This document shows positions 11,332 through 24,200 of a DNA stretch of 64,000 bases, one piece after another. The position numbers and the translations under genes are program-made. Origin of the DNA: Atopsyche davidsoni (taxonomy: Eukaryota; Arthropoda; Insecta; Trichoptera; Hydrobiosidae); the NCBI GenBank assembly GCA_022113835.1, contig JAILWY010000002.1, positions 7,666,501-7,730,500 on the forward strand, written 5' to 3'. The notes beneath the pieces were generated by a model that was not told the DNA's origin, searched no databases, and was given only the letters and a program-made list of their open reading frames with translations. Positions within the stretch are counted from its first letter, which is position 1, and every line of letters starts with the position of its first letter.

Positions 11332-14296
11332 GCTAGCTTTTGAAAAAAATATACTTGTGCATAAATGACAATGATTATTTTTATTGTATAAATGTGTGTA
11401 TTGTGTAAATGTGTGTGTTGTGTAAAATTATTGCAGTAATATTGCGTGACATGTGATGTGTGTTTATGTAATTTCACATATTTAAAAACACAAATTAAAT
11501 AAAAACACATTTTTTCATAAAAAAAAATTTATTAGAGTGGGGGGGGCTTTTCCCGCCACAACCTCGTCCCTTCCAAATCCAAATCCAGGCACTGTTCCAA
11601 ATTCAAAACCTCAATTTGGAAAAGGAACGGAACTTCTCGTCCGTCATAAATTAAAAATTATTTACAATTTCTATTATTACAATAATTTACACTTTACTTT
11701 ACAGAATCGGAAATGAAAACGAAACTTAGCACTAGAACAGACTGGCAGATCTAGATTTATGTTGGAGTATACATTATGAAGGGTTTGAAAATAAGTGCTG
11801 ACTGCTTGTGCTTGTTATATTGCCAACAGTAGTGGAATGACAAATATTTTTTCAGATATGCCAGAACTCTAGTACGAAGCTGAAACTAACGACTGAAAAT
11901 ACAGGGATTCTTCTATTGTGCTCTATAAAACCTGATTGAATTTTTTTCTATAAATTCTAAAAATCCATGATTTATTACAAATATCGAGAAAATCGAATTC
12001 CTTTACAAAATTCAACAAAACCATCATTTTGAAGTCATAAAAAAATAATCAAACATTTTTGACTTAACTGAAAAAAAAAATGCAACACAACATTTATTAA
12101 ATAAACGAAATGAGAATTTTTTAATCACTAATATTTCAAACACTTTTATCTATCGCTTAAGTGTCTTGATTAATTTGAGTAAATTTTTGATATGACATTT
12201 AAATGAAGCAACCTGCATTCAGATAAACAATACTGTCAGACGCGCTGACGATATACAGTCATTTTTTTTATTTAATTAGTACTATTATAGAGAAAATAGA
12301 TTCGCGCAGAATCCTCGGACCCGGACTGACGAAATGTTAAGACTTGTCATTTTTCATGTGGAATAAAAAATATTTATATGGGGAGGGAGAATGTAAAAAA
12401 AAAATATGTGTCACGGTGCACCAAACGATGTCTTGACTGAGATTGATCGAAATCACACACGCCATATTATTAAACAGACGTTGGATTGGTTAGGATATAA
12501 TATACACACCACAGTGATAATGTTAGTATAAAGTTATTTCACAAATTGATTCATAAATATATTGCGTGAAAAAAAAAACGACTAAAAAATGTGACTAAAA
12601 TTGTGGCACGGCTTTTAGCCATAGTAATTATTTTCAAAATCAATTAGGATAAAAGACACGATCTTGAATACTTTGAATTTCACTTATTAAATTGATTTAC
12701 GTATTTGGTGTTATTGAATCAATATTTTTACTGAAGAACATTACTTTATATCGCGAGTGTATAGACTATATTTAATATGAAGTTTATATAGCAATACTGG
12801 AAAAAAAATTGTACGAGTGATGTTTTATACTATATCTGTGAGGTGTATACTATTTGTATGGATAAAAATGGATCAATTTTTACCCCTGAAGCATCTATTT
12901 GAATGCTTAAAATATGACAGTTAACTATCTGAGAGTTAACCCTCTGACAGGTTAACGATTGATTGTCAATGAAGTCCCAGCATAATAGCACAAATGAATC
13001 GAGTTTAGTGAAGTTAACAGAATGTTTACATTTTATATCATACTCAGGGTGCAATTTCCTATTTTATGCCTTATATAAACCCTGTAGTTGGAAACATTAG
13101 TTATTTACAAGATATATCTACTGAATTTCATGATATCGTCAGCTAGAGGCTATTACTTCTAAAAAAACGCATTGCACGAAAACAAAATGCTGTGAAAGAG
13201 TACAAAGTTGTGATAATTGATAATAAACACAAAGTGAACGGTGCAAATATAAATTCTTTAGAAATCAAACATTATATAAATATATATATATTTTTAAAGA
13301 CGACATCTCAAAATCTCAGTGTGGTACAAATAAATATTATGCAGAGAAAAAAAGTTTTCAATAAAATATAATATAATTAAATTTTTTAAAATTGTTATTC
13401 AATTTAATTTCAAAAAATTATATTGTTCAATATTAAAATATTTTTTTTGTACGTTTTTATAATGTTTTGAGTTTTGAGACATCGTGTACATTGATGACCA
13501 TATGTAGAAAAAAAACTGTATTGCACATTTTAGAAAAGTATGCCTCGGATCAAATTCACTATGATAAGACTGGGCGATAAATGTATGCAGTTCTTGTGAG
13601 TGAAGTTTCCTGTTAGTATTTTTAATAGTTAGTATTAAATCATAGTCATCAATATAAGAAGATATACATATTATATCAAAACATATTTGCAGTGAAAATA
13701 ACGTATAAATATTTATTATACCAGCGTATAATTTTCTTTTGTGTGATTCTAATTTTCCATGTTATACAAATTAACATTTCAAAGTGTTAAGTTTGTTTAT
13801 CGAAGGTTAGGTATTAATTTAACCTCTGATAAAAGAGATTATTGATAGAAAGTACTGATATAAAGTTACATGATAAAAGAGATTATTAGTGATATTGTGA
13901 AAAATGCAACGCATTGTGGATTGAATATTTTTTCACAATATATAGTAAAGAATATTTTTTAATTGTCTAATCGGATAACTTACATTTTTTTGATGTAAAA
14001 ATAATCACGAACCAAATATTTTTCTCACAGAATATGAATTAGTGAAAAACAAAATAAAATTGCATCTTAAGTATTATAATTCATTATTAACTGATGAGTG
14101 ATGAATTGGACTTAATGCACGATTCGAATTCACACACGTAGCATTTTAATTGTCAACCTTAAAAAATGATTACATTCTTATAAATTGTATCAGGAAAATT
14201 TTATATGTATATATTATTTGTGCAATTCATAAATATAGACCTAGTTATATGTTGTAAAAAAGAGTGGAAATATATTACAGAGAAAACAATTATATC
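11332..14296. other. AT-rich intergenic DNA with a poly-G / GC-rich patch
   Basis: Mostly low-complexity A/T. At 11530-11640 there is a run of eight G followed by a GC-richer patch with a repeating AATCCAAATCC-type pattern that may be the end of an old repeat. No gene is supported. Confidence 0.45.
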
Positions 14297-14372
14297 GGTC
14301 GTGGCCGTTGCTCTGAGGACACTTGGTCGCCGAGGGTCCCGGCGACCAGCGCTGATGCAGCTGGCCACGACC
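14297..14372. other. Nested GC-rich stem-loop
   Basis: An outer 10-bp stem pairs GGTCGTGGCC (14297-14306) with GGCCACGACC (14363-14372). It encloses a perfect 9-bp stem, TGGTCGCCG (14324-14332) with CGGCGACCA (14340-14348), around a 7-nt loop. It stands out in AT-rich DNA and lies just before a tandem duplication. No known RNA family is recognised. Confidence 0.6.
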
Positions 14373-14420
14373 ATCCCATTCCACATTAGTCAACATTTTA
14401 TACAAGTATAAACAAAATAT

Positions 14421-14812
14421 AACAGAGAAGAAGGACCACGCGCTCTGCTCACTTGCCACCGTCCCAGAGTTCGCGTGCTGAATTGCCTAGTTGATTGTTC
14501 ACGTTTGAGGTTTACTATATTCAGTGCGTTGTGGTCGGAGTGAGTCGTATAAAAACATAGGACCCGCCCCTGAAAACTATCACCTTAATGTCTGAGAGCT
14601 TTTTCACATTAATACATACTAACAGAGGAAAAGGGAACTGCGCGCTCTGTCACTTGTCACCTTTTGAGAGTCCGCATGTTGAATTGCCAAGTTGATTTGT
14701 TTATTTACTGTAGTACAGGAGTGCGTTGTGGCTGATGAAAGTCACACGATAACAAAAGACCCGCCCCTGAAAAATAGAGCCTCGAAAGTCTGAGAGCTTT
14801 TCCATTCTGAAA
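14421..14812. repeat. Diverged tandem duplication, 200-bp period
   Basis: Two units begin AACAGAG at 14421 and 14621. They share, in order, the CGCGCTCTG block, CACTTG-CACC, a GTTGAATTGCC-like block, GTGCGTTGTGG, the ACCCGCCCCTGAAAA block and GTCTGAGAGCTTTT. Many substitutions separate them, so the duplication is old. No coding frame is conserved between the units. Confidence 0.75.
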
Positions 14813-15256
14813 GTGATCTCTTGGTTACAAAGAACACTTTCATTTCCAGAAATCAATTTTTTGTTTTAGCGGGTAAAATATAAAATCGATATTGCCATAT
14901 GCTCAATAAAAAAAAAACACTGTCAAAATAGCACAAATACTACTTAAAGGTATGGTTTTGCATTAAAAAAAATTGAATTATAGTCGTGGTTGCTTTGTGT
15001 AATTTCAAATCGAGTAAATTATAGGCATTATCAAAGTGATAATTATTTTTATAAAAATCATTGCCTTCAAATAAGCACAAGGATTGCTTGGAGGGTGTCT
15101 CCAGGCAGATACTCGGTTTTGATTGATTGAGTTGAAAAAGCTCTCCGATCACCCATCGAAAGTGGGGGAATAGTTACAAACTCGTGTAATACAAAATCAG
15201 ACTTTGGATTCAACGATTCCTCAGTTGAGCCCGAGCGGGAGGAGTTGGCGCGGGCC

Positions 15257-18200
15257 CTAGGAGAAGTTGAGGTCGCGGCGGGCGCGCGAGCTGGCGCGGG
15301 TGCCGCCGGTGGTGTTGCTGTACCCCGAGTCGGAGCCCAGCGAGTCGCGCGAGCAGGCGGTGCGGCGCGGCGGGCAGGGCGGGCAGGGCGGGCAGGGCGG
15401 GCAGGGCGGGCAGGGCGGGCAGGGGCCCCAGGCGGGCGCGCGCACGGGCCCCACGGTGCCCACGCTGGGGTACAGCCGCAGCAGCGCGTCCAGCAGCAGC
15501 CCCTCGTGGAACTCCGCGGCCCGGTGGGGCCGGCGCCCCCGCCGGGCCTCGCGGTGGATGGTGGAGATGGCCGGCTGCGGGGGATGCTGGCGGTGCAGAT
15601 GCAGGTCGCCGAGGCTGAGCTCGTCCCCGGCCAGGTCGCCGTCGCTGTCGTCCCCGCGGCGGCGCAGCTCCTCGTACACGGGCTCGCGCTCCCGCGGCCG
15701 GTAGGGCTCCGGGCCGGGGGACGCGCGCAGGAACACGGGCGGGCTCCGCGACACGGGGTACCCGCTGGGGAAGTGCGTGCCCAGCTTCACGTCCAGCATC
15801 TGGAAAACACCGAGCGTCTTGTCAAAATCTATACTTTCTATAGGATCAGTGCTTCTCAAAGCGGTCCCTACGGACCCCAGGGGATCCCTGGGATATTCAG
15901 GGGGTCCGCGCAAGGTTTAATACAAAATAAATAACAATGAACACATTGCGTCCTAAGTAAAATATAAATATAGACAGGTGCATAGAATACAAATAATAAC
16001 AGGCATCGCGGTGAGTCAGGTAGGTTAATACAGAAACGCAATAGAGTCGATACTTGCACCAACTAGTCTATAGTTTTTCACCCAGGGTCCGTGGGCAAGT
16101 TTTGACTATGAAAGCGGGTCCATGGGGAAGTTTTGACTGTAAAAAGGGGACCGTGGGCCAAAAGAGTTTGAGAGCCACTGGTCTGGATGAAGAAGCAATA
16201 AACTTCATGATATCTACTTATACAGTGTGCCATGTTGTTATAAATAAATGGGAGAGAGACACATTAATACTTTTTATAAATATTATGTGAAAATAAAAGG
16301 CATGAAATACTTATTTTTTTAAATATTAAGCGGTGTCTCCCAGTGCTTTCATTTACCCTACTCCACATGCGATATGGAAGCCTGTGTATTGATAGGCTCC
16401 CTGAATACACGGAGTAGACAACCCACACAATGGTAATCCTTGTTTGCTGTCGTGATCAATAATTGTGATAAGGCTTGTTTTAAATAATAGATAAAGAGGT
16501 ATTGAGTGCATGTCTTGAACAGTTTTGCCGCACATGCACTAAGTAGAAGCTTGGTTTCATTTAATATTATATATACCATGCTATGTGCAATGATATTTAA
16601 GGTCGTGGGGCTTACGACTTGTGGCTTATTTAGCATGTGTTTCTTTATTGAGATTGTGTAGGGAAAAATGTGTGTAAAAAATTTATAAGCAAAATAAAAA
16701 AAACTAGGGACTAGATAAAAAATAAATGAATACGTTTTTTTTATAAAATTTTATACAAATTTAAAAATATACTAACGCCACCTTGGCGCAAGAATCAGAA
16801 AGCACGAGATAGGTTTTGAGATATCATCGCAAGATGGCGGTAGAAGTGGTGATTGCGTGTCGTTACCTCGAGTTGGGAGTCTGGCGGTCTCCGGGCGAGG
16901 TCCGCCAGGTCCCCCAGGTCCTCGTATAGGGCGGGGGGCGGCGCGGGGGCCCTCCCCCCCGCGGGGCTCTTGCAGGGGAACAGGTTCGCCACTTTCCGCT
17001 TGTGCCTGGAAAAGAAAAAGAAAATTTTGCATTAAATCAGGAACTGCAATCATGAGAGTAACCTTTCCTGCAGGTAAAACCTTTCAATCGGCACTTTTGT
17101 TGAAAATAATACTACACTGATTGAACGATGTATACGAATATGAAGCGAACTAAAAAAAATAACAAACAAGTAAAAAAAAATGTTTTTGATAATCATCATG
17201 GGATATTTCGTAAAATTAAATGTATATCTGTAATAATCTGTAAAAAAAAAAAAAAGATCACAATTATTTTTATATTTCATTAATTTACAAACACGTCATG
17301 TCTGGTGATGGTTGATAATAATGAAAAAAAAAATAACAGCCTAAAATAGAAGTACTCCAAAAGTCTCAAGAGTATTGTATAATAAAACCAGGTAACAACA
17401 GCAACAGGTAAACAAGTCATTTGAAAAGAATATCCCTCGTATGTTTGTTCCTCTCTTCACTTTGACATTTCCTACTCGAGTGCCAGACACGAGACGTCCG
17501 CCTTTCGACATCATTTATTCTATCTTTTTTGTGGCCTAATTGGTGGCCCAAAATATTATGAAATGCCATCGTCTAAACGGGCGAATGCTCCGATTGCCCG
17601 CGGCCACTTCAATGGGCCGTTTGAACTCAATTAGATGTGTTAATAGCCCCCGTTTTCGGCATGAATGCCCTTATTTAAGGCTGTTTACGGCAGGGAGACG
17701 GAGCGGATAAAAGGAAACAGCCCCGGCCGGGCGGGGATGCTTTGTTGCTCCCCAAAACGAGATTCACGATCTTCGATGTAACGACATGCGGCAGTAACCA
17801 CCGAGCACACGCGCACCGACAGGGGAATATTCATAAAACCTATTTCTCTATAAGCTTACACGATTCCCAAAATTACAGTGCTGCAAACGTTTAAAAAGGA
17901 TACTAGCTTATTCGGTTTACGCGATATAATTTGTCAGACATCGCATTTGTGCTTCTAGTTTCAGAGGAGCAGTAATTCAGTTCTGTTTACACGAAAAATG
18001 TATCATAGAAGCTGTATGGTATTCGATATCATTTATTTCCACTCACTACACAAACACAGATCTACAGGTGATGAGTTTATCCGATCAATAATCGGATCGA
18101 CCCTAAAATGATAAATTCATAGAATCGAGCGCATAATGTATTAATACGATATTAATATTTTGACGAGACCCGTCGGCGCAGAGTCGAGCGTCGAGATAAA

Positions 18201-21200
18201 ACAAAGAACGGGATGACGCATCAAAAAAACACCCCGCGGGGAACAAAGGCGTCTCATTTCACGCTCCTTGCGCCGGGAGTCCTCGCCCGCGGGGCTGAGT
18301 TATCGCCCATTGAGGCCCGCGAACAATATGGGACGGCGAGGGCCAGATTTATGCCCCGCCAGATACAATGCGCGAATTTGCTTACAATCGCCGAGGCACA
18401 TCGATATTCACGGGGATCGATATGAAAGTAAGTCATGCTCTGTGTTTGCGTACGCGATGATTGTGGCTCATTCGCTGGTGTTGAAGAGCTTCGGTGCGAT
18501 TGAGATAATATTTTTTTATAGACACGTGTCGTATTCCTTTGGTCCAGTTATTCCCAGCGCGGCCATAACCGCCCCTCGGGGGTCGATCAGGAGTTGAAAG
18601 AGCTTTGTGGGACGATTTCAGATTGCATGTACTTTTAAGTTTATTCAAACGCGAACCGACTTGTTGGAGACCCCTCACCGACGCAAACCGACAGCCGTAC
18701 GATTGTTTTAATGTTAACTTCAAAAAGCATGCTGAGAGGGGTTTTGGTGCAGTCTCAAATCTTCAGAAAAAAAAATACATGGAACTTAACCGCCCTCAAC
18801 AGCCCTGTCAAAAAATATAATTAATCTTATGTATTCTCAAAGAATTTATGCTTTTAAAAACATATCGGCTAACATACTAACAATTATATTGGCCGACTTA
18901 AAAATACACAACATCCTCTAGAAGGCAGCACGGACCGAAGACCTCTGCAATCGCCCTTTGATATCGATGCTCGAAGAGCAAAATTACATTCTTGATCGTT
19001 TCATGCTTAGATGAATGAGTTATTTTTAAATTGAATTGCTTAAAGTTTTAAAATCAAAGTAGTACCATTTTTCATGTGCTATTTTTTACTAGAGCTAAAA
19101 ATATCCCAAAGTCTAGGTCAACATTTTACAAATGAGTATGAAAGATGCATTTAATATTTTTGAAGCATTTTTTTTTAAATATACTTATTTTAGAGTTATT
19201 TATATATGATTTATAAATATTGTCAATTTCCATGAATAATGTAACAATACTTTTAAAACAAGTAAAAATCGATTCCCACGTAAAGTGCACGTATGTCATT
19301 ATTTTTATAAAAATCCACGTATCGCTTGTGAATTCAAAATAAAAAAAAAATACACAAACATACTGAATACTATTAAAAAAGATTATAACGTACATTTAAA
19401 GCACATCAATATTGTATTTATCGCAATATAATAATTATGGCGTACAAAAGACCCGACCACAATGGAGGTCCTTCGTCAAGACGCGCCCCGCGGTCAACTA
19501 GTGTCAAAATATCTGTCAGCCTCTCAGCCAAATTGCAGTCAATCGACCAACAATGACGGACCAACCCTTATCGGGATCAAACCTCGCCACCTCGCACCCC
19601 GGACATGCGTTTAACCCGTCAGCCATTGTTGTGGGTTTTCGCTCTTCAAAGTGTAACAAAAGGCGGATCAATGCCGTCCGACCACCATTTCGAGAACGTC
19701 CCCACAAAAGAAAGTATTCAAAATGAGTTCAGTTGTTCGGCTGAAGGTGTGATTTCTTTGCAACTTAATTACAATGGCTCATCACATGTTTAATACTTAA
19801 AGAAACTTGTAAAGTTTTAAAATAATATGGGGTATTGCACGCTATCAATATAATGGTGTAATCTAACAAGCTTAAAATAAATTTAATTTAAAAATATGAA
19901 ACTTTACTTATCTCACTGACTGCCAATTTGTCAAAAAAAAAAAAATATATATATAGTATATAGCTCCAAATGAAAAAAAATACATTTCAAAAAAGTGTAT
20001 TTTTGCAATACGAATTGAATGTATTTTTAGTCTTGACCACGGGTCACACGGGATTGTATAACCAGCTTAAGGGGTTTTGTGGAAGTGACAACAAACAAAT
20101 TCCCGAGTGTCGGGTAGAGCCACCCCTGTCATAAAACTAATCCATCCCTCGGACTTAAATCTCGCCCCAATTATGGCGCTCCTCACCCCCGGGAACCCAC
20201 GACTCTTTTATGGCCTGACAGGTGCTGGATTTCAACGCCACCATTTCTTAAGATGACACACGTTTTTCTAAACATTATTTATAAAGAAAGATATAAATTA
20301 CATGTAAAATTTTGAATTTGAATGCTGCCAAAATAATTGATAGCCTGTGGTAATATTAACAAATTAATCCGTGTTACGCAGTGCGTTGTATATCATTATG
20401 TAGATATCGATACCTCTAGCCCTGTACACGTAGGCGTGGTAAGTGGTCGCATAGGCACTCGTTAAAGTTTTTCTCATCGCATCGCATTAAACCGTCAAAA
20501 TGTGACAGGCAAAATTTGAACCCGAAATTACGTCCCGGGTCACAATTATAATTGACGCTAATGACTGGCAGTCATGCACGCAGTCATCGCCGCCCGCCGT
20601 CACGCCGAGGAGCGCTCCTATGGACGCCCGAGCGCTCCCGAAGAACATGTCGCCGTCCGCCATTGGTCGGCCGCCGGCCAATGGAGCTCAGACACATGTC
20701 GGGTGTAATTATAAACCAGACATGTTAATATCGTGTATATATTTCGACTGACGCGGCCAGTGTTTGCAGGATTTTATTAACTCTAAAATCCTCTACACGC
20801 ACTGCGACACAGCTGACTAAGCCACACCTTGTAAGCCTCACAGATTGCGCGCAAAATCGGAGGTAAGCCACACAGCGTATTGTACACAACGACTTTTGTA
20901 AATTGACAAAAAAAATTACTAATCTTAACAAACATCAAGATCAGTGTTTTTTTTGTTGGCAGCCTGCATATACGCGAAAATGTTATTGTTTCTATTTTGA
21001 AAAGTATTCGCTACCGTAAAACGTTCAAATTTTTGTATGGGAAATGTCGAAAATCTATTTAATTAAATAAACCGAATTTGATTATTAATAGTTTAATTTA
21101 AATGGCCTTAAACCACCTCAGTATTATTGGCTTTCAAATGAAACCGGTTTGGGGCACATTGGTTCCATGGTTTTAAAGCTTATCGCAGCCAAATAACCAC

Positions 21201-24200
21201 CGGTTTTTGAGTTTGTGTTATATATATATTGTTTGTTAGGAATTCCTAATCGATACAACCTTTAACAACAATAATCATCCCAAAAGAGAAGGAATTGAGA
21301 CTCGAAGATGACCTTTTAAAATGCCGTACCAGAATTGAGCAACTGAGTCCAATCAATAGCATTGTCTTTTGCATTGTTCACTTAGGCAAAGTCATAAAAA
21401 ATCACTCAAAATTAAAGGAGTTTGCAGGCCCAACTTGTCATGTCATTTCAAATGCAATGCCAGGAGATTTCTCGATGGGAAGCGACCCACGGTTGGCGAA
21501 GCGCTGGTCTGGTACAAGAAGGCGTGGACCGCAGACATGACGCAAGTGTACAAAAAATTTATGGCTTATTTATATAAATTACACAAACTGGTAGACTTGG
21601 CGACTGTTTAATATGACTGACTCGATTGTCGCTGTAATAAATTATCAAGCAAACGAACCGCCTTGCTCGCTTGGCGTAAAATGATTTCCATTTCAAGTTG
21701 CTGGCTGTACTCACGAGGTTGGATACATCAAACGAGTTGTTCATAATAGCGGAATTGATGAGTTAAAAGTATTGAGGTTTGACAAATAGAACGATTATCT
21801 TCATTTTACAAAGAAAACACCATTTTAGGCTAGATAATACTTTAGATTTAATTTCGTAATTCGCCCTTGCTGTAAATATTTCGATGATTTTATTTAAATT
21901 ATTATTTAAGAGTATTTCATGTAAAGTTTATAAAAAAATATTGTTAAACGTTTTATTAAACTTAAATAACAAACTTCCCCTATAGAAGGCTTTGTTTTGC
22001 ATATCTTGTGTTTTTATAACCCAGTTTTGCCTATTTTAGATTAAAAAAATAATAAAACACCTATATGCCTTGTTAAAATCTTAATTATTAGAAAATTATT
22101 CATACCAACCGGCTGAGCATACTCTGAGATTGCGCTAAGATATTTAAATTTAATACCGTCCAAATGAAATAGAGTATTTACATTAGCTGGTAGTTTAATG
22201 GATTCCCCATCGGAGAACCTCGGGCCGTTGGATTAGCCTTTCCCTGTCAGCTGTTGTTGGACTCAGGCAAATAATTCGTATCCTGGCTGGACGGTCAAAG
22301 GGTCAGGTTTCAAATCCCGGGCGGTCATCCCCAGGTGGAGAGGTATTCAATCAAACGGCGTTAAGGCAATTACTGCAGGTGTCTCGTGGGCTCCCCGTGG
22401 AGCTCTTGCGTGTTCTCAAAACCAGAGATACGTATTTATATTCAATTATTACATTTGCTGATTAACGTTTATTTTTCATTATTGCAATATCAATATTTTT
22501 CAAAAGTTTTTACAACTTTTTAAAATATTATTAGATAAATTAACACACTAAAGGCGGGGCGGGTACTAGTACCCGTTTCGCGGAATGCTGTCTAAAGGCG
22601 GGACGCGTATTAATACCTTTTTGAATGTGTTTACTCTAAAAGCGGCAGAAGTTCATTTTACTCTTTAGGTTTGCAGCTCGCAACGTTTGTTTAGGACCCG
22701 TCAACGTTACTTCTACCAATAGTTCAGTGAGTCTGAGCAAAGTGACAATGAAGAAGTGGAGTGGTCAGAGAATGATAATCCTCCAATTATTGAAAAAAAA
22801 TTAGGACAAAGTGGTGTTGTTGTGATCCTAAGTAATCCGCAAAGTGTGTATGAAGTGGTTCAACTTTTTATGGGAAACGATTTATTTGACTACATGCAAA
22901 TCAAAGAGTGTACAGACTAGATTTCGCACGCGCAATTTTACGCGAATTTTGCCCGCTACGCACATCAGTTTAGTCAATTTGGTTACCCGCTTAAAATATA
23001 AATATAATATAAGCTATTGAGCAACAATAACATTTAATTTATTAACAAAAATCTCACAATTAACTCGGAGTTGCTAAACGGAAGAAAAAAAATCAAAGAG
23101 TGTATATACTAGATTTCACACGCGCAATTTTACGCGAATTTTACACATCAGTTTAGTTAATTTGGTTACCCGCTTAAAGTGTGTTAATAATAGAAATAAA
23201 CGTTCTAAGAAGTCTTGAAATACCCAATCAACAATTTAGATTTTGATAGATGTAAATAAATAATTATTAATAAAATAATTACAACAATCAACATGTGACT
23301 GCTAGCATATAAATACAGTTGAACCCATTATCAAGACATTGAATATGATAAGTTATCCTTAGAATGTGGCTTGCTGTCGATGCGTTGGTGTGAACCCAGC
23401 CTCAGGCGGAGGTTCCCATTGTTCTGTTCACACCTCAGGAGGCTGTGGCGCACTACACGGTAACGTAAGCACTGAAACGTTATGTGTGCCTCTAAAACGT
23501 TACGCCACTCCGAAATGTTAATTGTTTGAAGATGGTATTTAATGAATGTTTGATCAAGATAATCCCAAATTGTGCAAAATTACTGACGCGAGGATAAGAT
23601 GTGTATTCAAAGGGAGCTCTTTGGGGTTGAATTATACATTACAATAAGATAAAAATCTGCATGTGTCGCTAGAAATTATCATCACATAAATAAATTTTTG
23701 TATTACATTTTGTATTTTATTAAAAAAAGGCCCACAATTTATTTACACCAGGCACGTGTTTTATGACACGAAGTGTTTATAATTTATTATCTTGAATCAC
23801 TATTGTATCTTACAATAAGAGTATATTGTTTTGGCGCTAATGTATGAAGCGTTGCTTTCTTGGTAGAGGGTTCCAGGTCCTAACCCTGGAGTGAATCAGC
23901 AAGTTATTCTCACATACATGCATATTGTAGTACAACCAATTCAAACAGCGCTAACACTACCAATAAAGAAATAAAAATTTCCATTACTAATAAATGTAAA
24001 AGCGTGTACAAGAAATGACACGAATGAAATCCCTGTTTTCAGAAAATACTTTTGTATTGTCCATAACAAATTTAAAATTATTTTAGAGATTACATACAAA
24101 TCCATTTTTTTGAGTTAAGAATCAAAAAAAATATGTAAAAAATAAGTTTACCTGCTTTGTTATTGTAAAAAAATTAAAAACAATATTTTGATTACAGTAA

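Noticed and set aside
11530..11640. GC-rich patch after a poly-G run, considered as a retrotransposon 3' end
   Set aside because: The repeating AATCCAAATCC-like pattern is suggestive, but no coding domain, tail or second copy was found in the window.
15245..15934. 229-codon open frame on the plus strand, Ala/Gly/Arg-rich
   Set aside because: It is the antisense shadow of the GC-rich last exon of the minus-strand transmembrane gene. The minus-strand reading has splice sites in phase with two more exons; this one has none.
18268..18597. 109-codon plus-strand open frame
   Set aside because: It lies in a GC island with open frames on both strands and shows no domain, signal or splice context.
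21295..21611. Overlapping plus-strand frames including LVWYKKAWTADM, considered as an exon
   Set aside because: No acceptor/donor pair in a consistent phase and no recognisable family; the two frames overlap each other.
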